Source: Acanthaster planci | Taxonomy: Eukaryota > Echinodermata > Asteroidea > Valvatida > Acanthasteridae | Length of the DNA: 64,000 nucleotides | Assembly: GCF_001949145.1 (NCBI RefSeq) | Contig: NW_019091547.1 | Span: 375,945-439,944 of the forward strand | Reading direction: 5' to 3' | Part shown: positions 1 to 9,600 of the stretch, one piece after another | Layout of the letters: each line of letters starts with the position of its first letter | Numbering within the stretch: position 1 is the stretch's first letter | Program-made: the position numbers and the translations under genes | The notes under the pieces: model-generated | The model's input: the letters and a program-made list of their open reading frames with translations, nothing else | Database searches by the model: none | Told to the model about the DNA's origin: nothing

Positions 1-348
1 GATAATGACCAACCAGAGACTCTCCTGCCGAGTGAGGATGACACTGCCCAATCAGATACCCTGTTAGACTCAGCCAATACTCCCCTCGACCAATCACAGA
101 CACTCCTAGGTGATGCAACAGCAGTGGTGGCTATCGACCAATCAAAACACTTATTAGGCTCAGACCCGACTGCCATTGGCCAATCTGGCCCCCTGTTGCA
201 CGACAGTGATGGATTTGACCAATCAAATGCAGAGCTTGGGCCATCAGCATCTCTGGAATCAGGAACATTGCTGTTAAGAACAGGCAGCGAACTGAAAGAC
301 ATTGAACAAGATCAGCCAGTTAGCAAGCGTGCAAGATTTGAAGTATAA
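1..348 (+). CDS. 3' terminal exon of an unidentified gene encoding a DQSxxLL-repeat protein
   Basis: The frame starting at base 1 is open across the left edge and ends in TAA at 346-348, giving 115 residues with no need for an internal start. The peptide is acidic and built from degenerate repeats with the core (D/G/A)-Q-(S/P)-x-x-L-L. The core codons begin at 7, 46, 88, 136, 178 and 217, so the period is 13-16 residues. The underlying DNA unit contains GACCAATCA. The protein ends with the basic stretch SKRARFEV, which could be a nuclear localisation signal. I read this as the last coding exon of a plus-strand gene lying mostly outside the window. I do not recognise the family. The regular codon-phased repeat and low-complexity acidic composition support real coding sequence, but no conserved domain is visible. 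Confidence 0.6.
   Translation, partial: DNDQPETLLPSEDDTAQSDTLLDSANTPLDQSQTLLGDATAVVAIDQSKHLLGSDPTAIGQSGPLLHDSDGFDQSNAELGPSASLESGTLLLRTGSELKDIEQDQPVSKRARFEV
7..240 (+). repeat. Codon-phased minisatellite, six degenerate ~42-bp units
   Basis: Units share GACCAATCA-like DNA (first base at 7, 46, 88, 136, 178, 217) at spacings of 39, 42, 48, 42 and 39 bp. Every spacing is a multiple of three, so copy-number change would preserve the reading frame of the surrounding exon. Confidence 0.6.
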
Positions 349-3030
349 GAAGAGAAAAAAATGGTTGTATGTATGCAAACTCATGTGTTTGTTGTGTTGC
401 GTTAATTTAATATGCAAACTCAGTGAAGTTAATGCATTTTTGACAGTATGCCCTACGGCTGCAAAAGTTTTGAACTGTCTTAAGGATGCAAGTCTTCTTT
501 CCCTTTTTGCCAACTTTATTAGTGGCAAGACTATGCCTGGAATGGTCCACTTTCCACACGGCAGATGGTACATGTGTAGCTGAGAGAGATTGTGGGGCGG
601 AGATCTCCATAAAATCCCAAATGGAGCTGGCAGATCAAAAAACTTTAAGGAAGTTTCTTGAAAGTCCTCAGCTGTGAAAGTCACTGACTTATTGCAGGGC
701 AGCCTCTAATTTCCGGTATTAGGTTCAAGTCCGGCTTTGTCAGCCATATGGGTGTAGTTTTTTCAGCCTTTGCTTGATTGCCTAGCTTCACCTCAAAATC
801 AGTTTTGCAAGAATGTTTTCCTCCAGTACCCAGATTATTACATTTTTCACCTTGATAATTCCTGAAGAAATTTTGAATTTTTCTAATATGGTACACTGGT
901 TTATACTGTGCCGAAATACTTCTTGGTCTATGGAAATACATTCCACAGGCTTCCTGCTTTCATATTGTAAAGGATTTGACAATCTGTCCGTCATTTTTTG
1001 CAGTCTGGCACATGGCCATGACATGGACAGTCCTTCAGATGTTGTATAGACGGTGCATGTAGTACATTGACCTTGGGTCCTTGGCAGGCACAGCGATCCT
1101 TTGCCGTAGTTAACCAAATTTCTGCCAAATATAACTGCTTAATAACTAATGCCTCTGTCGGGGTGGTTTCAAAGAATATGGGCTGGTGGTTTTAGTAAGG
1201 GAGGTTTAGGCGCACCAGTTCAGTGCAGCTGCAAAGGTTTGTCCCCCTCTCGAGCAACCCAACACATGTTCCTCAAAGAAATTTGTTGACGTTGCTGTCA
1301 GCAAGTCCTTTTCCATGAATTCTCCATTTTCACCCACTTCTAGAATATGTTTTTAAAGAATCGGTTTGGTCCTCAAAAATCGTTTATCCCCGTTAAAACT
1401 ATTTCTTGGGTGTTTGTTTATGTTGGTTTAAACTGGCACACCACTTTCTGCTACAACTAAAGCATCTCTGAAGAACCTCATATTCATAGAAGGAACTCAA
1501 CAAATCACGAAGGTACTTCACAAGGGGGTACAATGGGAATTCAGCTCAGTAGTAAGCACCAAGACAGTATGGGTGTGTCGACTGAGTGTGTACTCTGAAT
1601 GAGAAGGTACATGAGGAAATGAACAAAACCAGCTACTAACATGTGCAGGAATATTTATTAAAGAACTGGGGGGGGGTTCTTTGGAGTCTTCTGCAAATTC
1701 TTGGACATTTTCAGCATACTTTTTTCGTTCAAATACTCCATTTCTCCCTTCCGGACTTGAAGGTCAAAGTGCGCAGACCTCACTCTCTACATTTCGAGGC
1801 TTCCTCTGAATTAGATTTGACAGACCTGGAATTGTAGGACTGAACTATATCACTGGAATTTCGGCGTATGGCACAACAGGGTTTGGTCTCTCTCTGTCCC
1901 ATTGTAATAATGCTGTAGCTGAGATCTACATGTTCATGTGTGGAGAATCAAAGACAAGGTCAAGTTTGAAAATGGAGATATTTACCTGCATCATACATGT
2001 ATCTTGTAAAAAGCAGTGCTTTTGTTGTAGCGCAGGAATAACGTATAGCATGCAACTTTTCATACAGCTCTTTGCTTCATCTAAATTTTAAAAATTTAGC
2101 CTGAGAGTAGTCTGAGAATATAAATGCGAAATGGGATTTCCTATAAATTGAAGAGGTGTAGTTTTGGAATAGTATTTTTCTAACTCTAATTTTTTTTAAC
2201 GTAACTTCTGCTCGAAACTGTGAATGATTTTTTCCCTTCGACCATATATTGCAGAATTGCCAATCTGTTTTATTTGTTTTGGGCCGTCAAGTAATTTTGT
2301 TATAGCTTTGCGAATCAGTAGGTTGGTGCATACAGTATCAAATAGCACTTAGCTGTTTTTTCCTTCAAATTCTGAGAGGAGGGACGTGGACTAAAACTTC
2401 TGAAGAGGATATACCCTGCAAACTGTTGATGAAAAGATGATCAAAACATTTCGTTTCAACAAAAAAAAATCAAGTTTTTTTTTAAAATTTATTTAACTAC
2501 ATATTCTTTATACGCATGTTATCACGTGCCGTAGACCTGGCTATATAATAGCGCCCTCTGGAGACCACCCATGATTAATTGGATTTTTGTTCCCATTCTC
2601 CCTGCCAAATAATAACCGAAAACAAAACCTCATAAATCCCACCCCTTTGATCGGGCGGCCCCTTTTCACACCTCCAGTTGCCTAGCACGTTTGGTTCGTC
2701 AGTTCTGCCGATAAAACGATAATATAAAATATGATACTCTTAAAATTTATATACACCAATAAATAGTGATACACGAGGCGCGTCTTAACTTATTTACAGC
2801 ATAAAAATACCGATTGTGGACTACGGTAAATAGTGGTTATCTAATATATAATGTACGCACAACATTTACATCTTTAATTGTTAGTGTCTTTAAGTTAATG
2901 CAATATTTAAATACTAGTACAACTTCGCAGTGACTCAATGAAATATACAATCTACCGTGGCGTATCGCATAAAGTTAATTCAATTATATAAAAATGGAAT
3001 TGCTACTTGTCCGTCAGTAATATTTTTCTA
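349..3030. other. No gene seen (3' flank of the left-edge gene)
   Basis: AT-rich sequence with only short frames. No canonical AATAAA was seen close behind the stop at 348. There is a homopolymeric T/A-rich patch around 2461-2500. No domain, RNA gene or clear repeat was recognised. Confidence 0.4.
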
Positions 3031-3039
3031 TGGCCCTAC

Positions 3040-3155
3040 CAGGTCTTGTCTGTTAGAAAGAAGAGATGAAGCAGATGGTTTTCGGGTGGGGTTTGAACCT
3101 ATGACATTTTATGCAAGCGAAGTATTATGTAACCTGTGATAAGCTATCTGTCTCT
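3040..3155 (-). mobile_element. Decayed tRNA-derived SINE head
   Basis: On the minus strand an A-box-like TAGCTTATCACAGG (3133-3146) is followed about 35-45 bp later by a B-box-like GGTTCAAACC (3090-3099). This is the usual order and spacing of the internal RNA polymerase III promoter of tRNAs and tRNA-derived SINEs. No intact cloverleaf can be drawn, so I call a SINE remnant and not a tRNA gene. Confidence 0.4.
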
Positions 3156-3159
3156 TTTT

Positions 3160-4970
3160 CCCCTCCCCTCAGGCAACTCATTGGACAGTGCCTTACAAGT
3201 ACAACTGAAAATTTATACATAAGAAAATGTTTACTGAACCGGTAACTTTTGGGATCGTGGACAACACACGAAGAGAAAATGGTAAGTGAATGCTTATAGT
3301 AGTTTGGACAGACCATTAGATGGGTCTGCTGATATCAAACACACACCACTCCAGTAATTGGCTTAAAGGGTAGCTGCAATGCACTTTTGAAAACAGGCCT
3401 ACAAACCTTCAAAATACACCTCTACATGTCAGTTAACCTCATTTTCAATTTTTGGTTTCATCACTTGAGAAGGGTTTTTTGCTGCCTTTTTGGTTTTTAT
3501 ACCAATGAGTAGGCATATTTTCATATTCATGAGCACAACTGTGATTTCATCCCAGGAATAAAATTTCAGTATTGCATTGATTTGTGCACAAAACTGGCTG
3601 AATAACCTAGATATTGCTGGCCTCAATTTTCTTTTGGGTGAGTTATTGTGTAGGTATACATAGCATTAAGCAAGCATGCAGCCTTTTCTCAGATATGTTT
3701 TCATTATAAGTTAATTTTTGATTCACAATTTGAACAAATGTCTTCCATGGATGACATCACATCAACAGCGCCCTCAGTTGTCCAGAAAAAGTGGACAAAA
3801 TTCAGTGTTTTAGAAATTGCCCTTTTCAATGCATTTATACCAAAAGGTGGTGTCGAATAATTTTCGCACATTGAAGAAGAATGTGAAGTTGCAGAAACTT
3901 TGGGTCACAGAAAAATTCATTGCAGGTACACTTTAAGAGCAGTATGCCTTATAAATATTAATATCCCCTCGTAGCTTTTGGCTGCTGTGTGTTCCTAGTA
4001 AATGTATATCATGATTTACGTAGTATTTAAAAGAAGTTTAGGCCCAAGTTAAACCGTATAGTCAAAAAAAAAGAAAGAAAAAAAGGGAGATGCCAAATCC
4101 ACAGTAGCTTTCTACCAAACGTGGTAGAGTGGCAGACGTTTCGTATTCTCGCGCGGAAAAGAGTGCTGTGGGGTCCTTTCGAGGGAGGTCGGTATCAATC
4201 ATTTCAACTGTGACATCCATTCTGTTTTTTATCACAGTATTTTCCTTCAGTTGCAAAAGTAAACGGTTGTTACTCCACATCCCAGATTCTACACCCGCGA
4301 AGACATCACTGACTGGGTGCAAGTGAGCGATTATACTCGATAAATCTGCAACATGATCTAGACAAGTTGATCGCAGTTCATAAACAAAGTTCGGTATTGG
4401 GGCAATCTAAAGAGACTTTGAGAAAAACTGCCTCACACGGAGAGAAACAACTATTCTGCACAATTTCCACGAAACTTCGATTTTCGATCGTTCTTTTGTA
4501 AAATGTAACAATTTTTACAACATTTTTTCCAATTTAAAGGAGCCCTTTCCGCATACCCACCTTCTTATAGCAATGGATTATTTAATATTACCTTCAATTC
4601 TCATTTTAAAGTCCTAATTATTCAAGTCTAAGTCATGAATAATAATCATCCGTCATTGAGTCTCGAACGCACTACTAAACCCTATATATTCAGCATTCAT
4701 CAAGATGAAATTCTTCGTCAAAAACGTCCACTTCCACAAAACACAGATAGTACACCCTATTTACCGAAATTTGATATCCCAGATATGGTTGTAGTTTCAT
4801 GATATCAAGGCTTTTGATCTGATCTGATTTGATCTTCGATCTGGAAAATTTCTTGCTGTATCAAGGCGTGGAAACCCTACCATCAGCCACAAGTGATCAC
4901 AAACTCACAGTGTTCACTCCATTAAAGAATGTTCGTGTTCAAAGAAAGACACAGCATAGTGCTTATTTTA
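3160..4970. other. No gene seen
   Basis: Only short frames are present, none recognisable. The segment is AT-rich with a short A-rich tract near 4063-4085. Confidence 0.35.
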
Positions 4971-4978
4971 ATTACGGG

Positions 4979-5041
4979 TTTTGCCCTTACCCGACGTACA
5001 GTATAACACTGTATTCTCAGTGCTACGTCGGTAAGGGCAAA
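4979..5041. repeat. 63-bp imperfect hairpin
   Basis: The arms TTTGCCCTTACC.GACGTA (4979-4998) and TACGTCGGTAAGGGCAAA (5024-5041) are complementary apart from one extra C. An inner CACTG/CAGTG pair extends the stem after an asymmetric bulge. The size suits the core of a small MITE or a precursor-miRNA-like fold, but nothing else supports transcription. Confidence 0.5.
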
Positions 5042-5164
5042 TTCCCAAAGTAAAATTAAATTCTCCCCGACGCAAAGTACATTTTGAAACAACAAAATGC
5101 TGTTAGTAATTAAACAGTATATGACTGAAAATAAAGGTTTGGAACAAATATCTGGTGGCATTGC

Positions 5165-5371
5165 GGTCACCAGCGACCAACCATTATTTTCGGTCATTCT
5201 CTCAATCGGGTGACCATTTCTTTCCAATGTTAAAAGTCTATCGAGGTATTTGTGGATTCGGTCCCCTCCTTCCTCCATGGTCTTCCCAAGGTCGAATGCT
5301 TTCGAGTGTTTAAACTGCAGCAGTTCGCTTTGTATACAGTTCACCATTTCCCTCGCTGACGAATCAGACAT
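5165..5371 (-). CDS. Candidate first coding exon, unknown protein beginning MSDSSAREMV
   Basis: An ATG at 5371-5369, with G at -3, opens a frame whose first ~70 residues look protein-like. They are hydrophilic, rich in Glu, Lys, Arg and Leu, with probable amphipathic helices (EMVNCIQSELLQF, then RIHKYLDRLLTLERNG). The frame stays open to 4922, but the distal part runs through the hairpin at 4979-5041 and loses coding character, so an exon would have to end near 5165-5200. No strong GTAAGT/GTGAGT donor is visible there, which is the main weakness. It lies about 0.7 kb downstream of the neurotrophin exon on the same strand. I do not recognise a family. Confidence 0.3.
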
Positions 5372-6037
5372 TCCACAAATTTCTCGAATGCAAACGCAGG
5401 AAGCGTTAAACGCTCCGTGGGCAACTATGAGCGCTCTCGGTCAGAGTGAACTTCGCACGATTGCTGGGCCCGTTGACAGGTGTGAATGTCTGAACGGCGG
5501 GAGTGATGCGATAAAAGTAGACCAGAACACTGTGATCCTCCGTGAGGCTGAAACCCTCAAATTAGTCCATTAGCGCAGCCACTGAGCGTCGAAGCTCCGG
5601 TGCACTTGGCTCAGTTTTTGTCGTCAGCACGAATTATCATTTATTACACACTAAGAGCTGACCAGAAAAATGAACAGCGTATTTGACTTTTTGGATCGAT
5701 CAATCACGATCTCTTTACCAGCTGATTAGACAAATGGCCAATCAGCTTGCTTTTGTTTTTAATGATCTTTCACTCTAAATACTTGACCAACTCACAAATT
5801 ACCGTATGAATGTTACACGCTAGCATTGCAGACTGAAAGATAACTTTCCTGATTGAATCAATACTTCCTCTTGGGCCGCCTCGAGAGTGTACCCACCGTG
5901 GGTAAAACTTTCCGTCAATGTCAGTAGTTCTCAACCATTTTAGAAGTTAGGTTGCTTGAAAGTACCATTTTGCTAATCGAGCGCACGTACTTGTTTTCGT
6001 CTGCCATCGCTGCACGGTATGTTCACGAACTGCCGTT

Positions 6038-6910
6038 TCATCGATCTCTTATTATTGTGGGTTGGGTCTGAGTGTCCGTAGAGGAGTACGCAGGCGGCCA
6101 GGCCCGTCTTCTCGGATTCCTTACCGGTCTAAAAGCACAGTTACACGATGTCGGGATGATCACCCACTGCCATCCTTCCTCGCCTATATCTGTACGCACC
6201 ACAGCATAGACGAAGGAACGTTTCTCCTCACACTCCGACTCGTATAAACGCGAGTCGATGCCCGCGCAGGGCTGAGGCGCCTCGGTTGCGCCCTGAGTTC
6301 TCTTGCAGGTCGTCTGGAAGAACCACTGTTTCGCCCGCATGCCGTCAGAAGTGGTGATCTCGTTGATTACCGTCACATTGTTGCCGAAAAGGTCGTAGAC
6401 CCAGGTTTTCTTCACCCACCCGGGATCGGGCTCGCAGACGGCCCGGTAAGGCTCACCCTGCGTGGTGCTGCGCCTCTCCCGGTGGTGCCGATCCGTCACC
6501 TCGTTGGCCTCTGTGCGCAGGACGGCTTCCGGTGACCAGGGTGGGTTGGCTGGTTTCACGGGAGAAAAGACAACCAGATCCGATACATAGGTCGGTATGT
6601 TGTTCAGGATGTCGTCGTTCGACCTCAGGGGCACCACCTCATTGTCCCTACTCAGGTGGCGGTGCGGGTTGTTGCGATAACGGTCGCGATGATGCCTACG
6701 GCTGCTGGTGCTGTGGTCGTGTTTACAGCCTTGGGCGTGTTTGCCCTCCATGTGGGAGTGATGTTTTTTACGTGTCACCGACGATGTCCCTGTCACTGTG
6801 TCGTTGGACCAGTGGCCGTTTTTGTGGTCCGCTAGCTGGTAAGGTGCTGCGTTGCAGATGGCCCACGGTAACAGGAAGATAGCTACAGTCAGAATGCGCC
6901 GGACGCACAC
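6038..6910 (-). CDS. Neurotrophin (NGF/BDNF-family secreted growth factor), main coding exon
   Basis: This exon encodes 290 residues of a neurotrophin precursor, a secreted cystine-knot ligand of Trk and p75-type receptors. Numbering from the exon start, residues 6-19 form a hydrophobic signal-peptide core. A histidine-rich prodomain follows (about residues 29-85), then the furin site RERR at 144-147 and a mature part of 143 residues. The six knot cysteines are at 159, 202, 215, 227, 256 and 258. Family hallmarks include KQWFFQTTC, PCAGIDSRLY and GWQWVIIPTSCNC. N-glycosylation sequons are at N36 and N178. The exon opens behind a pyrimidine-rich stretch ending CAG (AG at 6912-6911). The first codon is GTG and no Met precedes the signal sequence, so the initiator ATG must lie in an upstream exon that I did not find. 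The stop is TGA at 6040-6038. The protein has a 32-residue tail after the last cysteine. The family call is very secure; orthology to one vertebrate neurotrophin is not claimed. Confidence 0.95.
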   Translation of the reverse strand: MCVRRILTVAIFLLPWAICNAAPYQLADHKNGHWSNDTVTGTSSVTRKKHHSHMEGKHAQGCKHDHSTSSRRHHRDRYRNNPHRHLSRDNEVVPLRSNDDILNNIPTYVSDLVVFSPVKPANPPWSPEAVLRTEANEVTDRHHRERRSTTQGEPYRAVCEPDPGWVKKTWVYDLFGNNVTVINEITTSDGMRAKQWFFQTTCKRTQGATEAPQPCAGIDSRLYESECEEKRSFVYAVVRTDIGEEGWQWVIIPTSCNCAFRPVRNPRRRAWPPAYSSTDTQTQPTIIRDR

Positions 6911-6940
6911 CTGTTGGTTTGGATTGGAAAAACGAGAGAA
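6911..6940 (-). promoter_or_regulatory. 3' splice site of the neurotrophin coding exon
   Basis: Reading the minus strand, TTCTCTCGTTTTTCC is followed by CCAACAG and then the open frame. The AG is at 6912-6911. The pyrimidine-rich tract and the lack of an in-frame ATG at the start of the signal peptide both point to splicing from an upstream leader exon. Confidence 0.65.
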
Positions 6941-9160
6941 GATAAAGGGATGGGCATGAAAACAGAAATTACATGTACCTGGTGTTGAAAGTTAATTGGG
7001 ATAGTGATTGTTTATGGTCACTTATACGCCGATTCTGTCGTTACACTGTCGTGCGCAAACACGCAGGGGAAGGGCGATAGCTCGGTGTAGCCTCCCTCTG
7101 TGGCAGCACAACTTCACATGTACCACATGCTCAGTACCTTACGTGTGCATTCAAAAATACACGAAGAGCTGGCAACGGAAAACGTTTAGTTTTAATGTCA
7201 CAATATTGTTTACCAATTTCAACAAACCAACGTGTAACCCACGGAAGGCTTCTGTTGCGAAGTGCAGTCGGTACCTTGCAAAATGTTTATGCATCTCCTA
7301 GGTGCATCCCAACGCCATACACATGAAGAAAGATGACGTCGTTTTCCACCGATTTTGATTTCAAATCCCACTTCCTCGCACGCTGGGTTAAAAATCCGCC
7401 TGCGACAGGATCACGTTACTCGGGTCGACTCCGGATAGAAATGCTCAAGTATGAACAGAATAATTTAAGTTTGAAGGCTCGACGAAGGTCGCACGTAATG
7501 AAAATCTCCCTTAGCTGCGGTGAAGCCGTCCTTTGTCCACTGAGTGTGGCAAAACTGGACCAATGATTTAACAAGAAATAGCACTTGCGCCCACGGAAAG
7601 TACAAAGCGGCTTCGTCCTATATAACCAGACAAGACAGAAATTGCCAACTACTTTGAGGATTGTAATATATAAAAAAAATTAGGAAAAGCCGGGGGTTCG
7701 ATTGTCCGGTATGAGCTTGAACCCCATGGGATACCTCAACTTGGCCAAGAAAATGCTGCCATGTAACCTTTTTTTGCCGAAAAACTGTTGACCAAGTCCC
7801 TGAAATATGTAATGTCTCCTCTGATTTACGCCACACTGACTGATTTACTAAGTAACACCTTTCTCTGCACAAATAAATAAAAGCCGCGAGTTATGGAGTG
7901 TTGTGTCCAGGAGTGGGGTGAAAAATAGTTCTAGGATGAACTTTGTGTAATCAACTGATACAACATGTCACTACAGCTCATGCAGCTATAAACTACAGTT
8001 CAAGGCCTTATAAAAATGACAAAATGAGAACATTGTAATGCCGTACCGAAACGCGGCCCAGCGGGTTGTGCAGAAAACCATTTTTTATAAAAGTCTTTTA
8101 ACCTAAACATTGTTGCATGGTTGAGTGAAGTTGCCAAGCTTACAGAAGTACGGGTAGAGCACAACACGAATCAGGCCCAAGAAATAAGGGAATGTTGACC
8201 AAGTTCTTTGAATGAGTAACATAGTAATATGGATGCTTGGACCGCTGGTATGCAGGAAATGTTCAAGTCCATCTCCGAGTCCGTATAGGCAAATGTGTAG
8301 ACATTTTCAGCAAACCTTTTTTAGTGCCAGTACTTGATTTCCCATAGGCCTACCCATATCAAGAGCCCACGTACGCAAACCACGCTGTTTCTCAGCGTAG
8401 TTTCTGCTGAACAATATCATATTTCAGTGTTACCAGACAAGAACCAGTTTAAAGCGCTTACCGTTTTGAATACCGGTTGAAAAAAAATCAGTGGTCTATT
8501 TTGGTACTGCAATGATTGATTTTACAGTCCCACTCTGCAATGTTAAAAATCACGCCAGTGATGCAAACACAGCCTTTTGCTAAATGAGTAAGCGCTGTAA
8601 GTGTGTACTGGGGGCAGATACCTGGCGTTTCACAAGTCAGTATGACAAAAGCATACAAGATTTTAACATTGTAGTCGCGGTTGTCGTATGCATGTTGAAA
8701 TGCTGTCCCTATGCGCTGGTAGAGCACGCGAGCTGAATGTTGACGGTATGTGCCCCTTGTGCATGTGCATACACAGATCCTCAAACTCGACCTATACTGA
8801 TGGCTTCACGGTATGTATCGCAGAGACTACAGCGTGCAGGCGAGGCATACCTTCTGACAGCAACCCCGCGGCTCGCAAAATTAGCCTGGGATTTAGCGAA
8901 ATGGACCCGACCGCTGGGATGAAATTCAAGTAAACAAAGCACGCAGCTTGAATGCCGTAGATTGGATAATAGTTGCACATAATGAAGGATATTCGCGTAT
9001 AATTGATTCACCTTTGGCGGAAGTATATAAATAAAACTTGTATTCCCAAAGGAATATCCTGCTTGAGAACCAACCCAGCACAGTATACACAAGTCATGAA
9101 ATACCCTATGTACAACTGCGGCTGCAAGGCGCAGTGAACTAATTCTAGGCCCGTTGAAAA
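6941..9160. other. 5' flank or intron of the neurotrophin gene; no further exon identified
   Basis: This stretch should hold the leader exon or promoter of the minus-strand neurotrophin gene, but I could not identify a start codon followed by an in-phase donor. Only short, low-quality frames are seen. Confidence 0.4.
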
Positions 9161-9164
9161 CAGT

Positions 9165-9600
9165 GAAAAACCGACAAAGTTTAGGGCTTAATAAAGTCAT
9201 GTAAGCTGATATTACTGGAGTTTCTCAAACAAAATATTAGTTACAGTATTGATCCCTATCTTTCCATTTCTTTTCAATTTTTGGTGGGGTAGCCAATGGC
9301 ATTTTTAATGCAAAACAAACTCACCCCTCGAAAAAGTGATAGTTTCCAAGCCTGCTCGCAGCCATTTTCAGGTGGTTTCTTTCTACCTTCTTGGGCACTG
9401 AGGACAGTTTTTCATTTTATGAACTCTGCCTTGGATGGAAATCCCAAACTCAGGGAGTTTATCCTGGCTGATTATATCCATAGTCTCTTCATTTTTCGGC
9501 TAAAAAAATCTCCGATTTCCAAAGAAACTATGCAAAGGGTACTTTTTATGCTCGTGAACTCAGTGGAAATTTGAACTTGAATTAGTGCACTGAACCCTGC
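9165..9600 (+). repeat. Dispersed repeat family A, copy 1
   Basis: This segment aligns base by base, with substitutions and small indels, to 53745-54215. Shared landmarks in the same order are GGGCTTAATAA, TCTTTCCATTTCTTTTC, AGCTCACCCCTCGAAAA-like, CTCGCAGCCATT, CCCAAACT(C/T)AGGGAGTTTATCCT and a final TTAGTG(C/T)ACTG. No protein is encoded. It looks like an old interspersed element of at least 430 bp, class unknown. Confidence 0.75.

Noticed and set aside
7690-7720. GGGGGTTCGATTGTCCGG, like a tRNA T-arm
   Set aside because: Extra bases disrupt the B box, and no A box or acceptor stem is found.
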